Origin: Xenophilus sp. L33
GTDB taxonomy: Bacteria; Pseudomonadota; Gammaproteobacteria; Burkholderiales; Burkholderiaceae_C
NCBI RefSeq assembly: GCF_009765735.1
Contig: NZ_LMUW01000119.1
Coordinates: 22,545-86,544 of the forward strand
Reading direction: 5' to 3'
DNA length: 64,000 nt
Below, piece by piece: positions 29,069-36,219 of this stretch. Under the pieces are notes generated by a model. It worked only from the letters and a program-made list of their open reading frames with translations, was not told the DNA's origin and did not search any database. The first letter of the stretch is position 1. The number at the start of each line of letters is the position of its first letter. A program made the translations under genes and the position numbers.

Positions 29069-30481
29069 TCAGACGCCGACGACACCGCGCTGCAGGGCGA
29101 AGTCGAGCAGCACGCGGTCGGTGGGCTCTTCCGGCCAGGTGTCCTGAGCCAGCCACTTGAAGAAGGTGGTGGCGGCGATGCGGCTTTCGGGTCCGTCGCG
29201 ACGCCAGGCGCGGGCGATCGGCGCGGCCACCTGCTCCAGGCGCTCGGCCTCGAAGCGGGTGCGGACCTCGTCCTGCATCGGCGTCAGCATTTCGGCGAAG
29301 ACGGCGCGGGCCTGGCCCATGCGGTCGTTTTCCCAGAGCTCGCGAATGCGGCGCAGGCGGTCGGCCTCGGAGAGCTCGGCGCCGGGCAAGGCCAGCGACT
29401 TGCCGGTCGCGGGCGGCTTGGCCGCCGCGCTGGTGGGGTCGAGCGGCGAGCTGTTCGGTGCGTGGCTCGACCCGTTGGCAGTGATCCCGGCGTAGCCCTT
29501 CTTCAGCGCGTCCTTGAAATACGCGGCCGGCGACTTGAGCGCCGGCATCGTCTCGTTGCGCAGGCGCTGGTCGACATGGTCGAGCGTGGCGCGCAACTGA
29601 CCTTCGTCGGTGGTGGCGTAGAGCTCCTGGGCCTCGTCCTGCTTGAGGCCGAGCGCGATCAGGCGACCGACCAGCGCCAGGTCGAAGACGTTGCGGTTGG
29701 CGGCGTCGATGTCGCCCAGGCGCTGCTGGGCCTTGGGCACCACGCGGAACTGGATCTCCTCGATCTTGCGACCGCGCTTGTGCTCGATCAGCTCGAGCGA
29801 GAAGTCCTCGCACAGGGCGTCGATCTCGGCCAGGGCCTTGGTGATCACGTCGCGCTTGAGGAAGCGGTAGTCGACTTCCTTGATGTCGCTGCGGCCGGTC
29901 AGCACCGCGGCCCACCAGATCACGTCTTCGCGCATCGACAGCCGGCCGGGCGAGGTCAGGTAGCGCGCGCCGATCTCGTAGAGCACCGCGGCGGAGTAGC
30001 TGCGCATCTGGCTGCTCATCTCGAGCAGGACCCGGGTGTACTGATGCGGCTTGACCAGCCGCTCCTTGATTTCGTCCGGGTAGCGCCAGGTCACCATGCA
30101 GGGCCGGCCGCGACCCTGTTCCTCGATCGTCACGGTGCCCAGCAATTGCGAGGACACCCATCGCTTGAGCGAGCTGCTGCTGGTCGACCACTCGATGGTT
30201 GTGGCCTGCATGTCACGCAGATGCGACTTCAGCAGCTCGGTGTTGTTGGAGTTGAAGCGCGAGTCGCCGATAAGCTCGCTCAGCGCCAGCCGGTAGACAG
30301 GTTCGTCGACGCCCTGGCGCTGCGAGTGGTAGAGCAGCGCGTTGTAGATGCGGCGCGACAGCAAGGTGAGCCGCCCGCGCTTCGGCCGGATGGCGATGGC
30401 CTCGTTGGCCTTGGCAACGCTCTGCTCTTCCGCGGTGGGCGGCTGCCGTGGCGCCTGCCTGGCGCTTTCTTCGTCAGCCAT
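29069..30481 (-). CDS. repA: Plasmid/chromid replication initiator (Rep_3 superfamily)
   Basis: 470 residues. The core (about residues 25-250) has the paired winged-helix layout of Rep_3 initiators: VAKANEAIAIRPKRGRLTLLSRRIYNALLYHSQ, VYRLALSELIGDSRFNSNNTELLKSHLRDMQATTIEW, and VLYEIGARYLTSPGRLSMREDVIWWAAVLTG. A C-terminal extension (about 290-470) is Ala/Pro-rich then helical. Such proteins bind iterons to open the origin and repress their own gene. Iterons lie just upstream (30650-30769). This marks the replicon as secondary, since primary chromosomes use DnaA. It is divergent from parA. Confidence 0.92.
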   Translation of the reverse strand: MADEESARQAPRQPPTAEEQSVAKANEAIAIRPKRGRLTLLSRRIYNALLYHSQRQGVDEPVYRLALSELIGDSRFNSNNTELLKSHLRDMQATTIEWSTSSSSLKRWVSSQLLGTVTIEEQGRGRPCMVTWRYPDEIKERLVKPHQYTRVLLEMSSQMRSYSAAVLYEIGARYLTSPGRLSMREDVIWWAAVLTGRSDIKEVDYRFLKRDVITKALAEIDALCEDFSLELIEHKRGRKIEEIQFRVVPKAQQRLGDIDAANRNVFDLALVGRLIALGLKQDEAQELYATTDEGQLRATLDHVDQRLRNETMPALKSPAAYFKDALKKGYAGITANGSSHAPNSSPLDPTSAAAKPPATGKSLALPGAELSEADRLRRIRELWENDRMGQARAVFAEMLTPMQDEVRTRFEAERLEQVAAPIARAWRRDGPESRIAATTFFKWLAQDTWPEEPTDRVLLDFALQRGVVGV

Positions 30482-30502
30482 GGAATCGAGAGAGATGCAT
30501 CG

Positions 30503-30538
30503 GGTTCACATCATGCCTTTGCATTGTGATCGGGTCAA
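30503..30538 (-). promoter_or_regulatory. Candidate promoter of repA
   Basis: On the minus strand, TTGACC (30533-30538) and CATGAT (30510-30515) form -35 and -10 boxes with a 17-base spacer. Transcription would start near 30503, about 22 bases before the ATG. Two copies of ATGTGAA (minus strand) overlap the promoter, sharing TGTGA with the iterons; they could be half sites for self-repression by RepA. Confidence 0.5.
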
Positions 30539-30649
30539 TTCACATGAACCCACGGATTGCGTTCTTGTCTCTTTGCATAAGAACACTTAGGGAATTGAGA
30601 GTTTGACGGTCGATTTTTCTCTTTGGTGACAACGGCTTGCCTGATTCGC

Positions 30650-30769
30650 TGTGAGTGCGGTTGGGGTTGAATGTGAGAACGGATGGGATTTGGAGTGAGC
30701 CTTGTTGGGCTTCTTGAGGCTTCGATGTGAGCTTCGCTGGGCTTCAATGTGAGTGGATTTGGGCATCTG
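30650..30769 (+). repeat. Iteron array, five 22-bp repeats (replication origin)
   Basis: Units start at 30650, 30672, 30694, 30726 and 30748. The first three are contiguous at exact 22-base spacing. After a 10-base gap, the last two are again contiguous, so all stay in nearly the same helical phase. The shared pattern is TGTGAG-N4-GNTGGG, with weaker matches in units 3 (AGTGAG) and 5 (TTTGGG). Position next to a Rep_3 initiator gene supports initiator binding. A sixth copy lies at 33611-33632. Confidence 0.88.
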
Positions 30770-30970
30770 GCTGCCGCAGCAGGCCTGCAGTCGGCGTGTG
30801 CGGTCCGTCGAAGGGCCTTCATGCCGCCGGGATTGCCGCGCCAGGCATTTTGGAGTGCCTTTCGGGGCGGAAGCCGGGGCGCTGGCGCCCGGCAGCCAGA
30901 GCAAACGAGCGGTGTTTCCCAATCCACCTCACAATACGCAGGCCGCATATGGCGTGTGGGTTGGCAAAAC

Positions 30971-31016
30971 TTGTTCATTCGACGGATTCTCGTAGAATCG
31001 GCGAATTCTGTCGAAT
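30971..31016 (+). promoter_or_regulatory. parA promoter with nested operator dyad
   Basis: TTGTTC (30971-30976) and TAGAAT (30993-30998) are -35 and -10 boxes with a 16-base spacer. An outer dyad ATTCGAC (30977-30983) / GTCGAAT (31010-31016) and an inner dyad GATTCT (30985-30990) / AGAATC (30994-30999) cover the -10 box. This is a likely site for autorepression by ParA, which has an N-terminal helix-turn-helix. Confidence 0.6.
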
Positions 31017-31029
31017 AAGGTGTCCCCAT

Positions 31030-32265
31030 ATGTCAGTTCTCGTTCCGCCGGTCGGTGGAAACCAGGTTTCCACCGACCTCCAGATACCGCCCCGCCAGAC
31101 CATCGACATGCAGAAGATCGCCGCACTGGCGACCCGCGCCGGTTCCATGGTCGAGCAGATTCGCGGCATGCTGTTGGCGCCCGAAGCCCGCAAGATTCCT
31201 CCTACCTATTCGACCGCGCAGCTTGCCGCGCTTTGCGGCGTCGACAAGGCGCATGTCGCCTACCGCATCACCAAGGACGACCTGCCTGCGGGACGGTTGA
31301 CGCCCTCCGGCGGCAAGCGGACATTCGGCCTCGATGAACTGCGACTCTGGACCCGGACCTACCGCGGCGAGAAGATGCGGCCCACCGGCCGCAAGGCGGT
31401 GACCATCGCGGTCGGCAACTTCAAGGGCGGCGTGGCCAAGACGACAACCGCCATGGTGCTGGCGCAGGGCCTGAGCCTGCGCGGCCACCGGGTCCTGGCG
31501 ATCGACACCGACCCGCAAGGTTCGTTGACCACGCTGCACGGCCTTCTCCCCGAGGCCGAGGTGACCGAGGACATGACCATCGGCCCTTTGTGCGACGGCA
31601 CCGAGAACGACATCCGCTACGCGATCCGTTCGACCTACTGGGATGGCATCGACCTGGTCGCCGCCGCGCCCTTCTTGTTCTCCGCGGAGTTCGCATTGCC
31701 GGCGCGGCAGATGCAGCAACCGGGCGCCAAGTTCTGGGACGTGCTCAACGAAGGCCTGGAAAGCGTGCGGGACCTCTACGACGTGATCGTGATCGACACG
31801 CCGCCGTCGCTGTCCTATGTGACGATCAACGCGCTGTGGGCCGCCAACGGCATCGTGGTGCCGGTGCCGCCGTCGGGCCTGGACTTCGCTTCGTCGGCGC
31901 AGTTCTGGTCGCTGCTGGCAGACCTCGGCGGCAACCTGGACGGTCAGAGCAAGGACCGCGAGGGCAAGGCCTTCGACTTCCTGCACGTGTTGCTGAGCCG
32001 TGTGGATGCGGCCGATCCGGCGATGCCGGCGGTGCGGCAGTGGATCCAGGCGACCTACGGCGAATACACCCTGCCTGTGGAGATTCCGAAGACCAGCGTG
32101 ACGAGCAACAAGGCCGCGGAGTTCGCCACGGTCTACGACGTCCAGAAGTACGAAGGCGCCGCCAAGACCTACAAGCGGGCGATCGATGCCTATGACAGCT
32201 TCGTCGAACTGGTGGAGCAGTCGATGGTCGGCGCCTGGGCTGCCCAGGGCAAGGCCGCGAAGTGA
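31030..32265 (+). CDS. parA: ParA-type partition ATPase with N-terminal helix-turn-helix
   Basis: 411 residues from the ATG at 31030, with TAAGGTG as ribosome site. The N-terminal part (about 58-110) has a MerR/helix-turn-helix-like domain, STAQLAALCGVDKAHVAYRITKDDLPAGR, as in type Ia plasmid ParA proteins, giving operator binding. The deviant Walker A, KGGVAKTT, is at residues 132-139, followed by VLAIDTDPQGS (Walker A' Asp) and VIVIDTPPSL (Walker B). It drives segregation of the replicon with ParB. A later in-frame ATG at 31108 has no ribosome site. Codons 9-15 coincide with a parS-like palindrome. Confidence 0.95.
   Translation: MSVLVPPVGGNQVSTDLQIPPRQTIDMQKIAALATRAGSMVEQIRGMLLAPEARKIPPTYSTAQLAALCGVDKAHVAYRITKDDLPAGRLTPSGGKRTFGLDELRLWTRTYRGEKMRPTGRKAVTIAVGNFKGGVAKTTTAMVLAQGLSLRGHRVLAIDTDPQGSLTTLHGLLPEAEVTEDMTIGPLCDGTENDIRYAIRSTYWDGIDLVAAAPFLFSAEFALPARQMQQPGAKFWDVLNEGLESVRDLYDVIVIDTPPSLSYVTINALWAANGIVVPVPPSGLDFASSAQFWSLLADLGGNLDGQSKDREGKAFDFLHVLLSRVDAADPAMPAVRQWIQATYGEYTLPVEIPKTSVTSNKAAEFATVYDVQKYEGAAKTYKRAIDAYDSFVELVEQSMVGAWAAQGKAAK
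31055..31073. repeat. parS-like palindrome, copy 1 (inside parA)
   Basis: GTGGAAACCAGGTTTCCAC is a perfect 9+1+9 palindrome. Here it extends by four further matching bases on each side (31051-31077, 13+1+13), the longest of the four copies. It lies in codons 9-15 of parA and reads as Gly-Asn-Gln-Val-Ser-Thr. It is the most likely class of centromere site for the adjacent ParB. Confidence 0.75.
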
Positions 32266-32298
32266 GCGGCGCATCGACGACCGGCGAGGCTGCGGCGG

Positions 32299-32317
32299 GT
32301 GGAAACCGGGTTTCCAC
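32299..32317. repeat. parS-like palindrome, copy 2 (parA-parB gap)
   Basis: The 19-bp palindrome has a central G in place of A (GTGGAAACCGGGTTTCCAC). It is 34 bases after the parA stop. Confidence 0.75.
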
Positions 32318-32352
32318 CGGCGCGCGCGGGCCGCTACATACATATGTCTCGG

Positions 32353-32371
32353 GTGGAAACCAGGTTTCCAC
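32353..32371. repeat. parS-like palindrome, copy 3 (parA-parB gap)
   Basis: Identical 19 bases to copy 1 core. Its centre is 54 bases from copy 2, close to five helical turns, so both may sit on the same face of the DNA. Confidence 0.75.
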
Positions 32372-32505
32372 GACGGGCCCGGCCCTCTGCGCTGCTCGCC
32401 GAACCCGCACCCACGCATCGATCAAGGCCGCATCCGAAGGCCCGACCCCGACCGCGGCTCAGACCCGAGCCACACAGATTCGATCAGAACAAGAGGAGAC
32501 CGATC

Positions 32506-33591
32506 ATGGCTAGCACCCGCCAACGGTTGGAGGCATTGACGGCCGGCTTGTCGCTGCCGGCAGAGACCGCGAGGGAAGCATCCCCGGCGCGCCAGCTCGC
32601 GCAGCCGCAGGACGCACCGCCTTCCGCGGCAGCGTCCGTGGAAACCAGGTTTCCACCCGCGGTCGGCGGCACCCTGGCACCGCGCACCGGCCCGGGCCAG
32701 ATGATGGCCTTTCGTGGACAGATCCAGCAGGTCGAGGGCGAGATGGCGACCCTGCGTGAGAAGCTGCGCCAATACGACGGTGCACTGCCGACCCGCAAGA
32801 TGGACCCGAAGACGATCCGCCCCAGCCGCTGGGCCAATCGCCACGAGACCTCTTTCTCGACCGCCGAATTCGCCGGCCTGAAGGCGGACATCGAACACGC
32901 CGGCGGCAATGTCCAGCCGATCCTGGTGCGACCGCTCAAGGAAGAGCCGGGCCAGTTCGAACTGGTCTTCGGTCACCGTCGGCATCGCGCGTCGCTTGAA
33001 CTCGGCATCCCGGTGCTGGCCTCGATCTGGGTCGATGAGCTCGGCGATGCGGCGCTCTTCGCCGCCATGGATCGCGAGAACCGGGAGCGCGCGGACCTTT
33101 CGCCCTACGAGCAAGGCGTGATGTATCAGCGCGCGCTCGAAGAGCAACTTTTCCCGACCCAACGCCAGCTCGCCGAAGGCCTGGGCGTCAGCCACACCTG
33201 GGTTCGCAAGGCGCTGCTCGTCGCGCAGTTGCCCCCGGCGGTGGTCGAATGCTTCCGCAGCCCGCTGGAGATCAGCTTCCGGCACGCCGAGCAGATCCAC
33301 TCGGCCATGGAAAAGGATCGGCGCGGATTCCTCAAGCGGGTCGAACGCCTGCGGGGCCACAGCCTCTCGGCCGCGCTCGTGGTGGCGCGGCTGCTCGACG
33401 CCAAGCCCGGCTTCGAGCGTTCCGAGCGAATCGAGGTCGAGGCCGACGGCAAGAAGCTCGGAACCCTGGTGCGCGCGAAGTCCGGCGAGCTCACGATCTC
33501 GGTCACACCCGAAGCCGCCACCGACGCCAGCCTCGATGCTCTCGAGGCTGCCATCGGCGACGCGCTGCGCAAGGTCCGCAGCCTGGGCTGA
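32506..33591 (+). CDS. parB: ParB-type partition protein
   Basis: 361 residues from the ATG at 32506 with a strong AGAGGAG site. A disordered N-terminal part of about 100 residues contains VETRFPP, encoded by a parS-like palindrome. The ParB/Srx CTPase domain has box GHRRHRA at 156-162 (usual ParB reads GERRxRA, so one Glu is His) and ENRERADL at 191-198. A helix-turn-helix at about 218-240 (TQRQLAEGLGVSHTWVRKALLVAQ) recognises the centromere. The C-terminal dimer region ends the protein. A frame open from 32299 upstream was rejected; it runs through two palindromes and lacks a ribosome site. Confidence 0.94.
   Translation: MASTRQRLEALTAGLSLPAETAREASPARQLAQPQDAPPSAAASVETRFPPAVGGTLAPRTGPGQMMAFRGQIQQVEGEMATLREKLRQYDGALPTRKMDPKTIRPSRWANRHETSFSTAEFAGLKADIEHAGGNVQPILVRPLKEEPGQFELVFGHRRHRASLELGIPVLASIWVDELGDAALFAAMDRENRERADLSPYEQGVMYQRALEEQLFPTQRQLAEGLGVSHTWVRKALLVAQLPPAVVECFRSPLEISFRHAEQIHSAMEKDRRGFLKRVERLRGHSLSAALVVARLLDAKPGFERSERIEVEADGKKLGTLVRAKSGELTISVTPEAATDASLDALEAAIGDALRKVRSLG
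32638..32656. repeat. parS-like palindrome, copy 4 (inside parB)
   Basis: Identical 19-bp core to copies 1 and 3. It covers codons 45-51 of parB, reading as Val-Glu-Thr-Arg-Phe-Pro-Pro: a different reading frame from copy 1 in parA, so the DNA, not the peptide, is conserved. Confidence 0.75.
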
Positions 33592-33952
33592 AGCGAGGGC
33601 AGGGCGGCAATGTGAGAACGGTTGGGATTTGAATCCCGACCACCTGCACACCGCCCGGCGCTTGAAACATCACAGATCAGATGCTGCGCCGGCGCCACAC
33701 CCCAGCCCCGATTTGCATGCTCACATCACATGAAGACTTGCTTCCAAGCCACTATCGAATAATCATCAATGGCGATTTGCCATGCAATCGCAGAGTCTCC
33801 GCAATCATCTCGATCTAAGTCATTGATAATGCTGCAGTTATTCGCAACCGCCAACAATCGGATCCGCCGCAGCGCTTGTCCATGATGAGGCCTTGTCACT
33901 GTCCTTCGCCACCCCGGTCCACGAAATTCCTGCGCATCCGTTCAACCCAGAT
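33592..33952. other. Non-coding region after parB with lone iteron and AT-rich tract (361 bases)
   Basis: A sixth iteron copy lies at 33611-33632 (TGTGAG...GGTTGGG). From about 33730 to 33860 the sequence is clearly AT-richer than its surroundings. Nested inverted repeats are at 33769-33793: ATGGC/GCCAT with 5-base spacer and GCGATT/AATCGC. No open frame with coding character was seen. It could hold a secondary replication, copy-control or recombination site. Confidence 0.6.
33611..33632 (+). repeat. Sixth iteron copy, distal to the array
   Basis: TGTGAGAACGGTTGGG followed by ATTTGA matches the 22-bp iteron consensus and differs from unit 2 at a few positions only. It is about 2.84 kb from the array, so it may act in copy-number control by initiator titration or looping. 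Confidence 0.75.
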
Positions 33953-34213
33953 ATGACGACCGTTCCCACTCCGCCGCAACTCGCCCACATCGACGACGAG
34001 GAGCTCGAACGCCTGGCCGTCACCTGGCGCGCGCAGGCTGGACGGGGCGATCGCGAGGCGTTCGGCATCGCGCATGCCCTGGAGGTCGAACGCCGGCGGC
34101 GCACGCGGATCAGCCAGATGCAGCAGCTGCCGGCCGAGCCCGAGGCTCCGCCGCGACCCTGGTGGAAGTTCTGGCAGTCGGGCCCGGCGAACGACCCGAC
34201 GCTGGGTTCATGA
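33953..34213 (+). CDS. Small conserved-looking hypothetical protein downstream of parB
   Basis: 86 residues from the ATG at 33953. The start of the protein is TVPTPPQLAHIDDEELERLAVTW, followed by a helical, basic segment RGDREAFGIAHALEVERRRRTRI and a C-terminal PPRPWWKFWQSGP. The amphipathic helix and Trp-rich tail suggest a protein-binding or DNA-associated role, but no family is recognised. It sits between parB and the recombinase on the same strand; its stop is 28 bases before the recombinase start. The upstream ATG at 33893 has no ribosome site and is less likely. Confidence 0.65.
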   Translation: MTTVPTPPQLAHIDDEELERLAVTWRAQAGRGDREAFGIAHALEVERRRRTRISQMQQLPAEPEAPPRPWWKFWQSGPANDPTLGS

Positions 34214-34241
34214 CGTCCGTGGCCATTCCTGGGCTGCATCC

Positions 34242-36128
34242 ATGAGCAGTCCGCCGCCGCGCAAGCTGCACCGCGGCCATTTCGCCTTCATGCGCGCTCT
34301 GGCCCAGGGCCTGGACGAGCGCGCCAGCTGGGACCGCTACCTCCGCCTGGAGGGTGAACATGCCGACCTGCGCACCGTGCGCCGCACCATCGCCTGGATC
34401 CGGGACGCCTTCGCCGCCGCCGCCCGGCGCGAGCAGCGCCCTGGCACCGCGCGCCTGATCCTGCTCGACCCGGACCGCTTCCCCGCGAACGCGCCCGCGC
34501 TGCCGACACTCGAGGAATTCGCCGCCGCCCAAGGCCTGGAAGACTTCTCCGAAGCCGAGCAGATCGAGGCCTACGAGGCGGCGCACCGCCAGCCGAGGCC
34601 CCGCGCCGCCGCGGCCGGCGCCAGTTCATCGCGCCGGATGCGGGTGATCGAGCGCCAGCTCGAGGCCCTGCGCTGGCTCGAAGGCCTGATCGCCCAGGAC
34701 CCGCGGCCCGGCGACAGCGTGGGCGCCTGGCTGAACCCCTCGGTCGCCCGCCGGCTCGAGAGCGCCGGCATCGCCACGCTGTTCTCGCTGGTGGAGCGGA
34801 TCAACGGCGTCGGTGCGCGCTGGTGGGCCCAGGTGCCCGGCGTCGGCGAACGCAAGGCGGCGCGCATCCTCGATTGGCTGCACGCCAACGAGGACGTGCT
34901 GGGCGGCCTGCGGGTCGGCCGCCACGTGGCGCTGCCGCGGCGCCGGCTGAGCCCGGCGACGCTGGCCGCGGTGGTCTCGGCTTCGACCTCGCTGGTGCCC
35001 TTCGAGAAGCTGCTGCTGCCGCCGGACCTGGACGGCAGCGCCGGCAGCCAGCGGGCGCCGACGGCCGCCTGCACCCTGAGAGCCGCCAACGACCACGAGG
35101 CCATCGCCGCCTGGCTGCGGGCCAAGGGCGCGCACCGGGAGGCGGAAGTGGCCGGGGAGGGCGCCGAGGCCGCCCTGTCGGCCACCCAGCGCTCCTACCG
35201 CAAGGAAGCCGAGCGGCTGCTGCTCTGGTCGGTGCTGGAACGCAGCAAGCCGCTGTCCTCGCTCACCGAGGACGACGCGGCCGCCTACCGCGCCTTCCTG
35301 GCCGCGCCGCCGCCGAGCTGGTGCGGGCCGCGCCATCACCAGCGCTGGTCGCCGCTGTGGCGGCCGCTCGAAGGGCCGCTGACGGCCGCGGCGCTGCGCC
35401 AGGCGCTGGCGATCGTGCGCAGCCTGTGCGCCTTCCTGGTCGGCCATGGCTACCTCGCCGCCAACCCTTTCGTCGCCTTGGCCTTGCCGACGCTGCCGCG
35501 CCGGCCGCTCGGCGCCAGCCGGACCCTGAGCTTCGCGCAATGGGACCACCTCGACCGGCTGCTCACCGAGTCCGACGACGGCCCGGTCGGGCGGCGCCTG
35601 CGGCGGGCCATGCGCTGGCTCTACGCCACCGGGCTGCGCCTGGCGGAAATCACCGCGGCACGCTGCGAAGACCTGGCGCCGCCGCGCCGCCCGCAGGACG
35701 ACTGGCTCCTGTCGGTCACCGGCAAGGGCGGCCGCCGGCGCCAGGTCCCGGTGCCGGCCGAACTGGTGGCCGAGCTCGAGGCCGAACTGGCGCTGCACGG
35801 CTACGAGGACCGGGTCGGCGCAGCGGCCAATCGCCGGATCGCGGTGCTGGCCCGCTTCGGCGGTGATGCCGGCACGCCGCGGCCCTGGTCGGCCTCCGGG
35901 CTGTACCAGGCGGTCAAGGCCTTCGCCGCGCAGGTGGCCGACGGTCTGGAAGGCGCCGAAGCCCACCAGCTTCGCAAGGCCAGCACCCATTGGCTGCGCC
36001 ATTCACATGGCGCCCATTCGCTGCGCGGCCGGCCCGGCCAGCCGCCGCTCCTGCTGCGCACGGTGCAGAACAACCTCGGCCACGTCTCGGCCGCCACCAC
36101 CGCGAGCTACCTCGGCACGGCCGATTGA
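34242..36128 (+). CDS. Large tyrosine recombinase (DUF3701-type integrase) next to the origin
   Basis: 628 residues. An unusually long N-terminal region of about 340 residues (HRGHFAFMRALAQGLDERASWDRYL at the start, GVGERKAARILDWLHANE near 200, a helix-hairpin-helix-like piece) precedes the catalytic part. Catalytic residues are visible: Arg466 in YATGLRLAEIT, Lys in VTGKGGRRR, the H-x-x-R box in HWLRHSHGAH, the second His in LGHVSAATT, and nucleophile Tyr623 in TASYLG near the C-terminus. Similar recombinases lie near secondary-chromosome origins in Burkholderiales, where dimer resolution is plausible. No flanking attachment sites or phage genes are visible. Confidence 0.88.
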   Translation: MSSPPPRKLHRGHFAFMRALAQGLDERASWDRYLRLEGEHADLRTVRRTIAWIRDAFAAAARREQRPGTARLILLDPDRFPANAPALPTLEEFAAAQGLEDFSEAEQIEAYEAAHRQPRPRAAAAGASSSRRMRVIERQLEALRWLEGLIAQDPRPGDSVGAWLNPSVARRLESAGIATLFSLVERINGVGARWWAQVPGVGERKAARILDWLHANEDVLGGLRVGRHVALPRRRLSPATLAAVVSASTSLVPFEKLLLPPDLDGSAGSQRAPTAACTLRAANDHEAIAAWLRAKGAHREAEVAGEGAEAALSATQRSYRKEAERLLLWSVLERSKPLSSLTEDDAAAYRAFLAAPPPSWCGPRHHQRWSPLWRPLEGPLTAAALRQALAIVRSLCAFLVGHGYLAANPFVALALPTLPRRPLGASRTLSFAQWDHLDRLLTESDDGPVGRRLRRAMRWLYATGLRLAEITAARCEDLAPPRRPQDDWLLSVTGKGGRRRQVPVPAELVAELEAELALHGYEDRVGAAANRRIAVLARFGGDAGTPRPWSASGLYQAVKAFAAQVADGLEGAEAHQLRKASTHWLRHSHGAHSLRGRPGQPPLLLRTVQNNLGHVSAATTASYLGTAD

Positions 36129-36219
36129 CGGCACACTGGCGGGCGCGGTCCGGCGCATCGCCTGGCGATGCGGCGGTATGCAAATTGCGAGGCATCGACA
36201 TCCTTGTCCTGGAGGCGAC

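Larger units (their letters stand above)
30482..31029. other. Origin region between repA and parA (548 bases, no protein gene)
   Basis: This is the longest non-coding stretch in the window and is poorer in GC than its surroundings, especially at 30540-30640. It contains the repA promoter, an AT-rich segment that may melt at initiation, five iterons (30650-30769), and the parA promoter with its nested dyad (30971-31016). The bases 30770-30960 show no clear signal. No DnaA box close to TTATCCACA was found by eye. Confidence 0.75.

Noticed and set aside
30482..31029. DnaA boxes in the origin region
   Set aside because: No sequence close to TTATCCACA found by eye on either strand; weak matches cannot be excluded.
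32299..32505. In-frame upstream extension of parB from an ATG at 32299
   Set aside because: It would translate two parS-like palindromes and a low-complexity stretch; the ATG at 32506 has a strong ribosome site and the family start.
33592..33952. dif-like XerCD recombination site near the recombinase
   Set aside because: No sequence resembling the 28-bp dif consensus was found.
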